Part shown: positions 35,664-45,295 of the stretch, one piece after another
Position numbering within the stretch: position 1 is the stretch's first letter
How the letters are laid out: each line of letters opens with the position of its first letter
DNA from: an uncultured Carboxylicivirga sp.
GTDB taxonomy: Bacteria; Bacteroidota; Bacteroidia; Bacteroidales; Marinilabiliaceae
DNA: 64,000 bases
Assembly: GCA_947491945.1 (NCBI GenBank)
Contig: CANLLN010000004.1
Location: 1 to 64,000 of the forward strand
Direction of reading: 5' to 3'
Made by a program: the position numbers and the translations under genes
Notes under the pieces: model-generated
Databases searched by the model: none
What the model was told of the DNA's origin: nothing
Seen by the model: only the letters and a program-made list of their open reading frames with translations

Positions 35664-37889
35664 CTATAGATCAGCCTTAATACGCTCCTGGCGTGTTACA
35701 TTATGAACCCCTTTTATCTTCATAATATTCATAATGAGGTTATTCAAATCCTCTGTGTTGTGTATGTAAAGATAGATGTTGCCCTCAAAAACACCATCAT
35801 GACTCTCAAAATTGATGGATCGCATGTTCACGTTTTGGTCTTCTGATATTACCTTCGTTATTTTTGTGACAATTCCCATTTGATCGATGCCCGACAGGTT
35901 AATCAGTGCCAGATAGGAGAGTATTTTATGCGATTCCCATTGTGCCGAGACAATACGGTTCCCCTGGCTCGACATTAACTTAAGAGCCACCGGACACTTG
36001 CGACTGTGGAGGATAAGCTGATCGTTTTCATCCAGCATGGCCAGTATGTCATCACCGGGGATAGGATTGCAGCAATGGGCAATAGTAAACTGGTTTTGTT
36101 CTTCATTATCCGATAGTACTACCTGCTTACTTTTTTTACCCTTAGGCTTTGCTTTTTCCTTTTCCTGCTGTGCCTTGCCAAAGTTTAAGCGCCAGTAGCG
36201 TATCCATTTATTACTTGATTTGGTGCTAAGCACCTTATTCAGGTTGTTGAGTTGTAAGTTACCCCTTCCAATTCTAAAATACAGTTCATCGCGGTTTTCA
36301 ATCTTATGGAAGTCCAGTATTTTTCGAAGTATACGGGAGTTAATGGTTAGTTTTTTCTTGTGCAGCTCTTGCTCCAGAATCTCTTCGCCTTTGCTTATAA
36401 TTGCTTTACGTTCTTCTTTAAAGGCATTTTTTATGCGTGCTTTAGCTTTTGCCGTCGTTACAAAGCTCAGCCAGTCGTATTTGGGCTGTTGCTTTTCAGA
36501 GGTAATAATTTCCACCTGATCGCCGCTTTTTAGGGGATGGCTAAGGGGCACCAATTTGAAGTTAACCTTGGCACCAATGCATTTATAGCCAATGTCAGTA
36601 TGTATGTCAAAGGCAAAGTCAAGGGCCGTGGCTCCTTTGGGTAGCACGCGCACCTCACCTTTGGGCGTGAAAATCATAATTTCCGAGGCAAAGAGGTTGA
36701 GCTTGAAGTCGTCCAGAAACTCCAGTGAGTCGGCATCGGGGTTGTCCAGAAGCTCCTTAATCATCTCCAGCCATTTGTCCAGCTCCGATTCTTTTTCCTG
36801 CTGTCCTTTGTATTTCCAATGGGCAGCAAAGCCACGCTCCGCAATCTCATCCATGCGTTTTGTGCGTATCTGAATCTCTACCCACTTGCCATCGGGGCCC
36901 ATCACCGTGCTGTGTAATGCCTCATAACCATTGGCTTTGGGCGTTGATACCCAGTCGCGCAGGCGGTCGGGCTTGGGTTTGTATATGTCGGTGATCATGG
37001 AATAAATGGCCCAGCATTGTGTCTTCTCCGGCAGGTGGCTCTGTGGCGTAAATACCACCCGAATGGCCAATACATCATACACTTCTTCGAAAGGGAGGTT
37101 CTTTTTCTGCATCTTACTCCAAATGGAGTAAACAGACTTGTGTCGTCCTACCACATCAAAATCATAGCCTTCGGCCTCCAGGCGTTGCTCGATGGGAGCT
37201 TTAAAATGTCGGATAAATTCGTTGTGGTCTTTTTCACTGAGCTGTATCTTTTGGCTTATCTCATTAAAAACCTGGGGCAGCTCATATTTAAGGCTTAAAT
37301 CTTCAAGCTCTGTTTTGATGGAATATAAGCCGAGCCGGTGGGCCAGTGGCGCATAAAAATATAAGGTTTCACCGGCAATCTTGAGGCGCTTATGGTCAGG
37401 CATTGATTTAAGCGTCCGCATATTGTGCAGGCGGTCGGCCAGTTTGATAAGTATCACGCGCACATCTTCAACCATAGTAAGCAGCAGCTTCCTGAAGTTC
37501 TCGGCCTGCAGCGATGATGATTGATCGAAAACGCCCTCCAGCTTGGTGAGCCCTGCAACAATGGATGCTATTTTCTCGCCAAAAATATTCTGTAGGTCTT
37601 CCACCGTGTAGTCGGTATCTTCCACTACATCGTGCAATATGGCGGCAATCACTCCCTTGGAGCCCAGGCCAATTTCTTCGGCAGCTATGCGAGCTACTTC
37701 TATGGGATGCAGAATGTAGGGCTCGCCCGACTTACGGCGCATGCCGCGGTGTGCTTCGTGCGCCAATTCAAAGGCTTTGGTAACTAGCTTTTTATTATCA
37801 GGCATCTGACAGCGCGGACAAACTGCCAGTAGCGCATCAAACCGCTCCCTTATCATTTTATCTTCTTCTTCCCAATCCAATTTTGACAT
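35664..37889 (-). CDS. Bifunctional (p)ppGpp synthetase/hydrolase (RelA/SpoT family)
   Basis: 741 residues, full length. The hydrolase domain has HPIEVA and the metal-binding HDVVEDTD (H86, D87). The synthetase domain includes VGRHKSVYSIWSKM, TPKANGYEALHSTV and EIQIRT. A TGS domain (IFTPKGEVRVLPKGATALDF) and a C-terminal zinc-finger-like HCCNPIPGDD and ACT domain (regulatory) follow. Both activities look intact, so it should make and degrade (p)ppGpp in the stringent response. Monocistronic. Confidence 0.96.
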   Translation of the reverse strand: MSKLDWEEEDKMIRERFDALLAVCPRCQMPDNKKLVTKAFELAHEAHRGMRRKSGEPYILHPIEVARIAAEEIGLGSKGVIAAILHDVVEDTDYTVEDLQNIFGEKIASIVAGLTKLEGVFDQSSSLQAENFRKLLLTMVEDVRVILIKLADRLHNMRTLKSMPDHKRLKIAGETLYFYAPLAHRLGLYSIKTELEDLSLKYELPQVFNEISQKIQLSEKDHNEFIRHFKAPIEQRLEAEGYDFDVVGRHKSVYSIWSKMQKKNLPFEEVYDVLAIRVVFTPQSHLPEKTQCWAIYSMITDIYKPKPDRLRDWVSTPKANGYEALHSTVMGPDGKWVEIQIRTKRMDEIAERGFAAHWKYKGQQEKESELDKWLEMIKELLDNPDADSLEFLDDFKLNLFASEIMIFTPKGEVRVLPKGATALDFAFDIHTDIGYKCIGAKVNFKLVPLSHPLKSGDQVEIITSEKQQPKYDWLSFVTTAKAKARIKNAFKEERKAIISKGEEILEQELHKKKLTINSRILRKILDFHKIENRDELYFRIGRGNLQLNNLNKVLSTKSSNKWIRYWRLNFGKAQQEKEKAKPKGKKSKQVVLSDNEEQNQFTIAHCCNPIPGDDILAMLDENDQLILHSRKCPVALKLMSSQGNRIVSAQWESHKILSYLALINLSGIDQMGIVTKITKVISEDQNVNMRSINFESHDGVFEGNIYLYIHNTEDLNNLIMNIMKIKGVHNVTRQERIKADL

Positions 37890-38004
37890 ACACCGTCTCC
37901 TTAAAGTGTCTAAAATACTTATTTACTTTCATTGAAGCAAAGGAAAATAAGGCTTGGGGGGTCATCATAGCAGCGTGCTGCGCTGTTTTTGATTTATGTA
38001 CTCT

Positions 38005-39282
38005 CTATTTACCCGCAATCACCGTGATGAAATTCTCCTCTTTAAAATAGGTTTGTGCCAGCTCTTGGAGCCGTTCTCCTGTTATATTCTTTAGTTCGTT
38101 AAAGAAGATATGGAAATAATCGCTTGACAGGTTGAGGTCAATGAGGCCGCGGTAATTATCGGAGGTGGCAAAAGGTCCATCAAAGTTGCGGATCATATCG
38201 CCAATCAGAAAATTTTTGACAAGGGTTAATTCTTCATCGCTCAATTTCTCCTCACGCAGTTTTTTTAATTCGCTAAATATCTCTTTAACAGCCAGGGGGC
38301 GGTTCTCTGCTTTTACGTCGGAGCCAATCATCAGAAAACCACTGTGTTTATAGGTCATGATAAAGGATGATATCCCATAAGTCAGTCCTTTCTCCTCACG
38401 AATATTGGTCATCAGGCGCGAACCGAAGTATCCGCCCAACACGGTGTTTAGTATTTGCATTCCATGAAAATCGGGATGCTCTTTATTAAAAAGGGGTATA
38501 CCAATCTTAATGGCAGACTGCAAGGCGTCGTCTTTTTTGATGATGAGTTCTCGCTTGGGTTTGTCAATCATTGTCGGTTTTGGATCGGGCAGGGGCTCTG
38601 CATCGGACCATACTTGTCCAAAATGCTTATTTAGTAAGGTCTTCAGATCATCACCGGGTTGTCCCGAAACAATAATATGGGTACCCTTGGGGATGTAGGC
38701 ATTTTGGTGAAAACGGACAATATCATCTCGTGTAAGGGCATTAAAATCCTCAAGCGTCAGGTGGTTACCGTAGGGATGGTTTTGTCCATACAGGTTCTGT
38801 GTGAAGGCTCGTGTGGCAAGGGTTCTCACTTTACTGCCTTCAATCAGAAACTCCTGCTTGCGCTTGTTTAGCAGGGTGTCAATCTCTTTTTGTTTAAAAC
38901 TGGGGTTTTTCACCACATCTTCCAGTATCTCCAGTGTTTGGGGTAAGAAGTTACTCAAGGTTACCAGGGTAACAATGGAGTGGTGAAAATGGGCCTGCTG
39001 TCCGATGAATGCACCGTAAAAATCTATTTTCTCTGACAGCTGGGCTCCGCTAAGGTGATGGGTACCCTCCGTTAATGCCTTGTTGGTGATAGATGCCAGT
39101 AGGGGTTTGTTGGCCTGCACCGAGCCAGCCGGAAAAAGGAAGTCGAGTTTGGCAACATCTTGTGAGCCGGCCTGCATTACATGTACCTTAATGCCATTGT
39201 CAAGGCAGAAAGTGTTGATGGGCAGTAACTCAAAGGTATCAATGCTTTTGTATTCAGGTGCTTCTGTTCTGTTAATGTGCAT
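38005..39282 (-). CDS. M16-family peptidase, non-catalytic (beta-type) subunit
   Basis: 425 residues of the M16 (pitrilysin/MPP) fold. The zinc motif HxxEH is absent from the N-terminal half, where the expected position reads ASITNKALTEGT. The C-terminal half keeps GGYFGSRLMTNIREEKGLTYG, whose Arg and Tyr bind the substrate carboxylate in heterodimeric M16 enzymes. It starts 3 bases after the catalytic subunit gene. It likely pairs with that subunit to form the active protease. Confidence 0.9.
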   Translation of the reverse strand: MHINRTEAPEYKSIDTFELLPINTFCLDNGIKVHVMQAGSQDVAKLDFLFPAGSVQANKPLLASITNKALTEGTHHLSGAQLSEKIDFYGAFIGQQAHFHHSIVTLVTLSNFLPQTLEILEDVVKNPSFKQKEIDTLLNKRKQEFLIEGSKVRTLATRAFTQNLYGQNHPYGNHLTLEDFNALTRDDIVRFHQNAYIPKGTHIIVSGQPGDDLKTLLNKHFGQVWSDAEPLPDPKPTMIDKPKRELIIKKDDALQSAIKIGIPLFNKEHPDFHGMQILNTVLGGYFGSRLMTNIREEKGLTYGISSFIMTYKHSGFLMIGSDVKAENRPLAVKEIFSELKKLREEKLSDEELTLVKNFLIGDMIRNFDGPFATSDNYRGLIDLNLSSDYFHIFFNELKNITGERLQELAQTYFKEENFITVIAGK

Positions 39283-39285
39283 TAT

Positions 39286-40524
39286 TTACTTGCTAGCGTG
39301 GTAGTACAAAGTGGATCCGTTTTCGGGACGGAAGGTAGCCCGTGCTGAGTCAAGAATATCGTGGCTTGTTACGGCGCGGTATTTATGAATCTCGTCATTG
39401 ATGTCTTCGGCCTGCCCCAACAGCTCAAAGGATGCCAGATTCATGGCCTTGTTTAAAAAGCTGATTTCGGACAGTACCAGTGATGACTCAATTTTATTTT
39501 TCACCTTTTGCAGCTCGTAATCGCTAACGGCACTTGTCGCTATCTTATCCAGCTCTACGTTAATGGCTGCTTCGGCCTGCTCCATAGAGATGCCCGGTAA
39601 TAGATTTCCGGTAACAGTAAACAGGCCGGGATGGTGGTCGCCAGAAATGTAAGCATTTACTTCGCTAAACAGTTGCTGTTCCTTCACCAGTGACTGTATC
39701 AGTCGGGATGAGGGGCCGTTGGATAGAACGTCGGATAACAGATCAACCGCATAGAAGTCATTATCCATACGTCCGCCAATGTGGAAAGCCTTATAAATCA
39801 TATCGGCCGGCACAGGGCGCTCAACCGACTGCTGACGTGCTGCTGTTTGCTCCGGTTCCTTGGGAATGGTGGTCTTACTTAGGGAGCGATACGGTATGTC
39901 GCCAAACCATTTCTCGGCCAGTTTAAATACTTCGTCGGGTACCACATTGCCACTAACGCTAAGCACGGCATTGTTGGGGGCGTAGTGGTGATAGAAAAAA
40001 TCCTTTACATCGTCCAGGGTGGCGTTTTCAATGTGGGCGATCTCCTTACCGATGGTTGGCCATCGGTAGGGATGCACCTTATAGGCCATGGGGCTGATCA
40101 AAAGAGGAATGTCTCCATAGGGTTGATTCAGGTATCGTTGCTTAAATTCCTCAATTACCACTTTACGCTGCACCGCCAGGCTTTCCTCCGAAAAATTTAG
40201 CTCCAGCATTCGGTCAGACTCCAGCCAAAAACCCGTTTCCAGATTGGCAGCCGGCAGTGTGAGGTAATAATTGGTGATGTCGCAGCTTGTCCATGCGTTG
40301 TTATCGCCCCCAACCATTTGAAGGGGGGCATCGTAGGATGGTATGTTTTTACTGCCGCCAAACATGAGGTGCTCAAAAAGGTGAGCAAAACCCGTTTTGA
40401 CGGGTGTCTCATTCTTAGAGCCAACATGATATAGGATATTAACGGCTGCTAGGGGTGTGCTTTTATCCACATGGACAACAACACGCAAGCCGTTGGCAAG
40501 TGTTTGTTTGTGTATGTTAATCAT
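39286..40524 (-). CDS. M16-family zinc peptidase, catalytic subunit
   Basis: 412 residues. The inverted zinc motif HLFEH gives H48, E51 and H52, and the downstream Glu ligand is in VVIEEFKQR (E124/E125). No signal peptide is visible, suggesting a cytoplasmic or peripherally located peptidase that degrades short peptides. It overlaps the FabK-like gene by one base and is followed by the non-catalytic subunit, the usual arrangement for bacterial heterodimeric M16 proteases. Confidence 0.93.
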   Translation of the reverse strand: MINIHKQTLANGLRVVVHVDKSTPLAAVNILYHVGSKNETPVKTGFAHLFEHLMFGGSKNIPSYDAPLQMVGGDNNAWTSCDITNYYLTLPAANLETGFWLESDRMLELNFSEESLAVQRKVVIEEFKQRYLNQPYGDIPLLISPMAYKVHPYRWPTIGKEIAHIENATLDDVKDFFYHHYAPNNAVLSVSGNVVPDEVFKLAEKWFGDIPYRSLSKTTIPKEPEQTAARQQSVERPVPADMIYKAFHIGGRMDNDFYAVDLLSDVLSNGPSSRLIQSLVKEQQLFSEVNAYISGDHHPGLFTVTGNLLPGISMEQAEAAINVELDKIATSAVSDYELQKVKNKIESSLVLSEISFLNKAMNLASFELLGQAEDINDEIHKYRAVTSHDILDSARATFRPENGSTLYYHASK

Positions 40525-41480
40525 TAAAATACAAATCGTTGATCAGTGGTGGCTTCTTCCTTTACCCTGCGGTATTCGCTAAGTAAATCAGTAAACACCT
40601 CGTGTACGGGTGGTATGTTATTTATAAGGCTGGCAACCTGCCCAATTTCCAGCTCACCCTCATCCAGGTCGCCTTCAAAAATTCCTTTCTTGGCTCGTCC
40701 GCGGCCCAGTAGTTTTTGCAGGTCGAGCGTTGAAGCACCATTTTTTTCTGCGGCATGTACCTGCTCAAAAAAGGCATTCTTGATGAGGCGTACCGGAGCC
40801 AGCTTTTTCAATGAAAGGAGAGTGCCTCCCTCTCCGGTATTTACTACCAGCTGCTTAAATGCCACGTGTGCCGATGATTCTTCTGTGATGGCAAAGCGCG
40901 AGCCAATCTGCACGCCATCGGCGCCCAGTGCCATCGCAGCAAAAATAGCGCTTCCGGTACCAATGCCACCGGCAGCTATCAGTGGCAAAGTGGTTTGTTT
41001 ACGAATGCCCGGTATCAGGGTAAGGGTGGTTGTTTCCTCCCGCCCGTTGTGGCCACCGGCCTCAAAGCCTTCAGCTACGATGGCATCAACGCCGGCCTCC
41101 TCGCATTTTTTGGCAAAACGCCCATTGGCAATTACATGCACCACCGTCATACCCTTTTCCTTTAAAAAACCGGTCCATTTGGCAGGGTTACCAGCTGAGG
41201 TAAACACAATTTTAACACCTTCATCAACAATGATATTCATCAGCTCATCGATGTTGGGATAGAGCAGGGGTACGTTAACACCCCAAGGCTTATCCGTGGC
41301 TTTTTTCATCTTTTGTATGTGCTCACGCAATACCTCGGGATACATCGATCCGGCACCCAGCAGGCCCAGGCCGCCGTTGTTGCTCACCGCCGAGGCCAGG
41401 CGCCAGCCACTGCACCACACCATGCCACCCTGTATGATGGGATAATCAATGTTGAAAAGCTGTGTTATTCTGTTTTGCAT
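40524..41480 (-). CDS. FabK-like enoyl-ACP reductase / nitronate monooxygenase family flavoprotein
   Basis: 318 residues of the FMN-dependent 2-nitropropane dioxygenase fold. Conserved stretches are YPIIQGGM, NNGGLGLLGAG, VNVPLL, AEGFEAGGHNG (flavin and catalytic His) and AAGGIGTG with GADGVQIGSRF. The EGxEAGGHxG motif occurs in both FabK and nitronate monooxygenases. No other fab gene is adjacent, so I do not assign a symbol. It is 38 bases downstream of rlmL and coupled to the M16 pair. Confidence 0.88.
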   Translation of the reverse strand: MQNRITQLFNIDYPIIQGGMVWCSGWRLASAVSNNGGLGLLGAGSMYPEVLREHIQKMKKATDKPWGVNVPLLYPNIDELMNIIVDEGVKIVFTSAGNPAKWTGFLKEKGMTVVHVIANGRFAKKCEEAGVDAIVAEGFEAGGHNGREETTTLTLIPGIRKQTTLPLIAAGGIGTGSAIFAAMALGADGVQIGSRFAITEESSAHVAFKQLVVNTGEGGTLLSLKKLAPVRLIKNAFFEQVHAAEKNGASTLDLQKLLGRGRAKKGIFEGDLDEGELEIGQVASLINNIPPVHEVFTDLLSEYRRVKEEATTDQRFVF

Positions 41481-41518
41481 CTTTTAATAATTAGAAATCA
41501 ATAAATCGACTTCCTATA

Positions 41519-42694
41519 TTAACTATTTATGCGTCGTTTAGTTCGGTTTACCTTCTTTTTAAAGGCTTTCATCTCCCCTTCAAACATATCGTAGGCTACA
41601 TATTTACATTCGAGCGAGCCATTGTATAGCGTGTATTTCGAGTCGGGACGCAAGCCAACATGCTTCAAGGCCTCGGTGTTGGAGGTAATAATCCATGCCT
41701 GCCAGTCGGTGTAGTTACGTTTCAGGTGTGTGCCAATCTTCTTGTAGAATTCGTTGATATTGTCTTTGGTAAGGCGCTCGCCATATGGAGGATTGGTAAT
41801 CATCATGCCGCGGGGTGCCGGAGGCATATGGTCTTCCATGTTGGAGCGCACGATACGCACTTGTCGGTTAAGGCGGAAATCGAGTGATGCTGTTTTGGCC
41901 ATGTCAATGGCTTGTGCATTGTTATCACCTCCTACAATATTCACCTTGGGGTAGCGAATTTTGGCTTCTGCTTCGCTATATATTTTTTCCCATAGTGCCT
42001 TGTCATAGTCGGCCCAGCTCATAAAGCCAAAATGCTTGCGTTTGTAGGCCGGTGGCATATCGCATGCCATCATGGCTGCCTCCATCAGGATGGTGCCTGT
42101 GCCGCACATGGGATCAATCAAGGGGATGTCTTTGTGCCACTTGGCAATCTTGAGCATTCCGGCGGCCAGCACTTCGTTGAGGGGTGCTTTATGGTGGGGG
42201 CTGCGGTATCCGCGGCGGTGCAGCGACTCTACTGAGCTGTCTAAAGATACGGTAAACTGGTCGTGTGATACATGAATGTTCACTTGCAGATCAGGCTTCT
42301 CGGTATCAACCGAAGGTCGTTGCCCGTTTTTATTTCTAAACTGATCAACAATGGCATCTTTGGCTTTCAATGCCAGGTATTTTGAGTGCTTGAAAAAATC
42401 AGAGAAAGCAACCGCATCAATGGCGAATGTGTTTTCTTCGGTTATGTAGGCCGACCAGTCAAACTTATAGATATTCTGGTAAAGATCGTCTTCCGTTTGC
42501 GCTTTAAACGTAAGCACCGGCACCAGTACGCGCAAGGCTGTTCGCAAATGGAGGTTCGCTTTGTATAATACCTCCTTGTCGCCTGTGCAGCTCACCGCCC
42601 TTTTTAACAGGTTAACGTCTTGTGCCCCAATAGCCGATAATTCTTCCGCCAAGACTTCCTCTAAACCATGAAAGGTTTTAACTAATAATTTCAT
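41519..42694 (-). CDS. rlmL: THUMP-domain rRNA methyltransferase (RlmL-type, m2G)
   Basis: 391 residues. An N-terminal ferredoxin-like and THUMP region (1-165) leads to a Rossmann methyltransferase domain with IDPMCGTGTILMEAA and the catalytic NPPYGERL motif, typical of N2-guanine methylation. It corresponds to the N-terminal half of E. coli RlmKL (YcbY), which modifies G2445 of 23S rRNA; the RlmK half is absent, as is common. A basic tail (KKKVNRTKRRI) probably binds RNA. First gene of a four-gene leftward operon. Confidence 0.9.
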   Translation of the reverse strand: MKLLVKTFHGLEEVLAEELSAIGAQDVNLLKRAVSCTGDKEVLYKANLHLRTALRVLVPVLTFKAQTEDDLYQNIYKFDWSAYITEENTFAIDAVAFSDFFKHSKYLALKAKDAIVDQFRNKNGQRPSVDTEKPDLQVNIHVSHDQFTVSLDSSVESLHRRGYRSPHHKAPLNEVLAAGMLKIAKWHKDIPLIDPMCGTGTILMEAAMMACDMPPAYKRKHFGFMSWADYDKALWEKIYSEAEAKIRYPKVNIVGGDNNAQAIDMAKTASLDFRLNRQVRIVRSNMEDHMPPAPRGMMITNPPYGERLTKDNINEFYKKIGTHLKRNYTDWQAWIITSNTEALKHVGLRPDSKYTLYNGSLECKYVAYDMFEGEMKAFKKKVNRTKRRINS

Positions 42695-42884
42695 GCGAAT
42701 GCGTTTTTCAATAAATCCTTTAAAGTCTGCTATCCTTTTAATAACAGATTGTTATCATTGCTTTCCCCTTGTTCTTTTTCTTTCAGAAGAAAATAGGGCG
42801 CGAAGTTACGAAACTTAATATAAACACGCCATTCAGATTCTCATTTTCAGCGGTCTTTTACATTTCTTAACGCGCAGGCTCTGT

Positions 42885-44120
42885 CTATTGCAGTTGTTCA
42901 AGCTGTTCCTGGGTTGTTTTCTTTAGTTTTTTATCCATAAAAGTGCCTGAGAAGATGAGTCCACCAATAATGCCCATAAAAATGTATAACACCTGCTCAC
43001 CCATGGATGTGTCTGATACCTGTTTGTCAATAAAAAGAGTGCTAAGGCCGATAAAGGCTTTACTACCCGGCACCAGCATAAAAATGCCCGGTATAAGAAA
43101 TACCAGACGGGGTGTTTTTGTGAGGTGTGCAAAGAGCTTACTGGTGGCCACAGCTACGATGGTACCCACAAAGATACTTACGACAAGCCCGGTAAAGTTT
43201 AATAGCGAAGTGGTGAGGAAGCAGATAAAAGCGGTGAGTACCGCCAGGGGTACATCCTTGGCGCGCACCTTAAACACCGGAATTAGCCCCATGGCAAAAA
43301 ACAGGATGGCAATGTAATTAACCCCAGAGGGAATGTTACCGGCTTCGATGTGTGGGTTCAGGTCGGTGAAAAGGGGAAGGATTGCCAGCCCCAGCACGAC
43401 TCCAAAAAATTGTTTAAATAAGGATACCAATGCGTCGAACAGCTTGGCTGTGCCCGATACCAGGCTGCGCGAGGTGATTTCCTCAAGGGCTGTGGTAAGC
43501 GATAACCCAGGCACAAAAATGATGATGGACGATAGTACCGTCATGGAAATGTTCAGGTCGGGCAGCACCTTGGATAAAAGGCCGGCGGTTAGGGTAGCCA
43601 TAAACGAGATCATAGACTCTACCGTGCTATGCAGATAACTAGAGTAGCGCGACCAGACGGTTATGCCATAAACAATAGCGCCCAAAGCACCCGATACGGC
43701 TACCGACAACCAGTTGGTGTTAAGGATAATGCAGAATGAAGCGGCGGCTATCATAAAGCCAATCAGTTCAATAAAGGTATTATAGCCAATCTTTGCTTTG
43801 TTAAGCTTTTTGATGGCTAAGCTGGCCTCGGCAAAACTGAGTTTATTATCAATCACATCATTGGTGATTTCAACGACACGCGAGTAACCGCCCAGGTTAA
43901 TTTCACCTGGTTTAACTCGCTCAACATGGTTATAGGTGTTTTCCTCATCTTCATAAAATACATAGTTAATCCATGTTGGTAAATCCATGAAGCTGCCGTT
44001 TATATCCTTTTTTTCGGCTATCTCCGTGAGGTACATCTCTGACTTATATGAGGGAACGCCATAGACGTGTAAAGCCTTTCCCAGCTCTACGATAAATTTG
44101 TATTGTTGCGGAATTTGCAT
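42885..44120 (-). CDS. ThrE-type threonine/serine exporter family membrane protein
   Basis: About 411 residues from the ATG at 44120; an upstream TTG start would run into the promoter region. The soluble N-terminal part (ELGKALHVYGVPSYKSE through about residue 105) is the PF06738-type domain, followed by some ten transmembrane helices in two blocks, the second resembling the PF12821 domain. This fused layout matches ThrE exporters of Corynebacterium and related proteins. It should export threonine/serine or similar solutes. Monocistronic. Confidence 0.88.
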   Translation of the reverse strand: MQIPQQYKFIVELGKALHVYGVPSYKSEMYLTEIAEKKDINGSFMDLPTWINYVFYEDEENTYNHVERVKPGEINLGGYSRVVEITNDVIDNKLSFAEASLAIKKLNKAKIGYNTFIELIGFMIAAASFCIILNTNWLSVAVSGALGAIVYGITVWSRYSSYLHSTVESMISFMATLTAGLLSKVLPDLNISMTVLSSIIIFVPGLSLTTALEEITSRSLVSGTAKLFDALVSLFKQFFGVVLGLAILPLFTDLNPHIEAGNIPSGVNYIAILFFAMGLIPVFKVRAKDVPLAVLTAFICFLTTSLLNFTGLVVSIFVGTIVAVATSKLFAHLTKTPRLVFLIPGIFMLVPGSKAFIGLSTLFIDKQVSDTSMGEQVLYIFMGIIGGLIFSGTFMDKKLKKTTQEQLEQLQ

Positions 44121-44249
44121 TGATTGATTGTAATTAAATAGATGCCTTGTTGGGCCTGCAAAGTTAGGCAAGATTTACTACGATAGTAAGGATGAAAATG
44201 ATTTTTGAGAAAATAATGTAATGGATAAGGGCTGTCGTCGCGCAAGGTG

Positions 44250-44279
44250 TTTGCATTTCGCAAGTAATTCTTATCTTTC
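44250..44279 (+). promoter_or_regulatory. Promoter of the SdiA-regulated-type lipoprotein gene
   Basis: TTTG (44250-44253) is followed after 18 nt by TATCTTTC (44272-44279), one base from the TAnnTTTG consensus. The start codon at 44291 is close, giving a very short leader with AAGGA in it. Confidence 0.6.
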
Positions 44280-44290
44280 TAAGGAAAACA

Positions 44291-45175
44291 ATGACACTAA
44301 TCATGACTATTCTCCTAAAAATTTTGCCTGCTCTTTTCCTTCTTACTGCCTGTTCGCAGGTTGGTAGTCAAGTATGGAAATTACAAGCGGATGCGCATCT
44401 CCCCAGTGCTTTTGAACGTCCGGCCGATCATTGGCTTTTGCCAAAAGTACTCAATGAAATATCGGGGCTCGAATATGATACAACACAGAATGCTTTATTG
44501 GCAGTGAATGATGAGGAGGGGGTAATTTATCAGATTAACAAGAGCACGGGGCATACCGATTCGCTCTATAATTTTCATAAAAAAGGAGATTATGAAGGCG
44601 TGGCTATCGCCGGTGAGTGTATTTATGTGTTGAAGAGTAATGGCAAGTTGTATCGCTATCATCGACAGAAAGCAGAGATGAAGGCCATTGAAACTATACT
44701 CTATGCTAAGAATGATGTTGAAGGTTTGTGCTATGAGGAGGCAACCCGTAGCTTGTTGATTGCAGCCAAAGGAGAAGCCCTGAGCGGAAAAGGTAAGAAG
44801 GAGGTTTATCGTTATGATCTGGATTCTAGGCTAATTGATGCCGATCCGGCGTTGATTATTGATGTGGAGGATTTGTATGTTCGTGCACAAAGAGACGGAA
44901 TTGAGGCTGATCTGCTTTGGCGACTACAGCGATTCGCGCCATCGGGCATTGCCGTGCATCCGCATACAGGGCAATACTTTGTGTTGTCGGCACGGGGCAG
45001 TCTGCTTTTGGTGATGGGGCAAAACCAAGTATCCGACTATCTGGTTTTCCTCGATGTGAGATTGCTGCCTCAACCCGAGGGTATATGCTTTTCGCCCGAT
45101 GGCGATCTTTTTATTGCATCGGAAGGAAAGGGGGGGCAGGGGCGCCTGACGGTTTATAAATTAGATAATCAATAA
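44291..45175 (+). CDS. SdiA-regulated-domain beta-propeller lipoprotein
   Basis: 294 residues with a signal peptide ending LLTACS (Cys at 21), so probably lipid-anchored. The mature part is a beta-propeller of SdiA-regulated type with repeated blade starts ISGLEYD, DYEGVAI, DVEGLCY, PSGIAVHP and QPEGICFSPDG. Related E. coli proteins are YjiK-like with unknown function. An ATG at 44303 is an alternative start. Monocistronic with its own promoter. Confidence 0.85.
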   Translation: MTLIMTILLKILPALFLLTACSQVGSQVWKLQADAHLPSAFERPADHWLLPKVLNEISGLEYDTTQNALLAVNDEEGVIYQINKSTGHTDSLYNFHKKGDYEGVAIAGECIYVLKSNGKLYRYHRQKAEMKAIETILYAKNDVEGLCYEEATRSLLIAAKGEALSGKGKKEVYRYDLDSRLIDADPALIIDVEDLYVRAQRDGIEADLLWRLQRFAPSGIAVHPHTGQYFVLSARGSLLLVMGQNQVSDYLVFLDVRLLPQPEGICFSPDGDLFIASEGKGGQGRLTVYKLDNQ

Positions 45176-45295
45176 TTGGAATAATATGATTTTAATTTCA
45201 ATGATAAGCATCGTATCCATAGTTCATACAGCATGGTGCCCTCTTGTGGGTTTGTGTGCTGACACTTATCTTCACCCCTTACTAATACGGATTTG

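Noticed and set aside
42741-42793. Inverted repeats ATAACA-N3-TGTTAT and TTTTCTT-N4-AAGAAAA upstream of rlmL
   Set aside because: Short, AT-rich and likely by chance in this composition; no promoter context supports them.
45254-45268. TGTGTGCTGACACT as a second Crp-type site in front of the Crp/Fnr gene
   Set aside because: Arm length and spacing differ from the operator at 45968-45983, and no promoter element is placed correctly relative to it.
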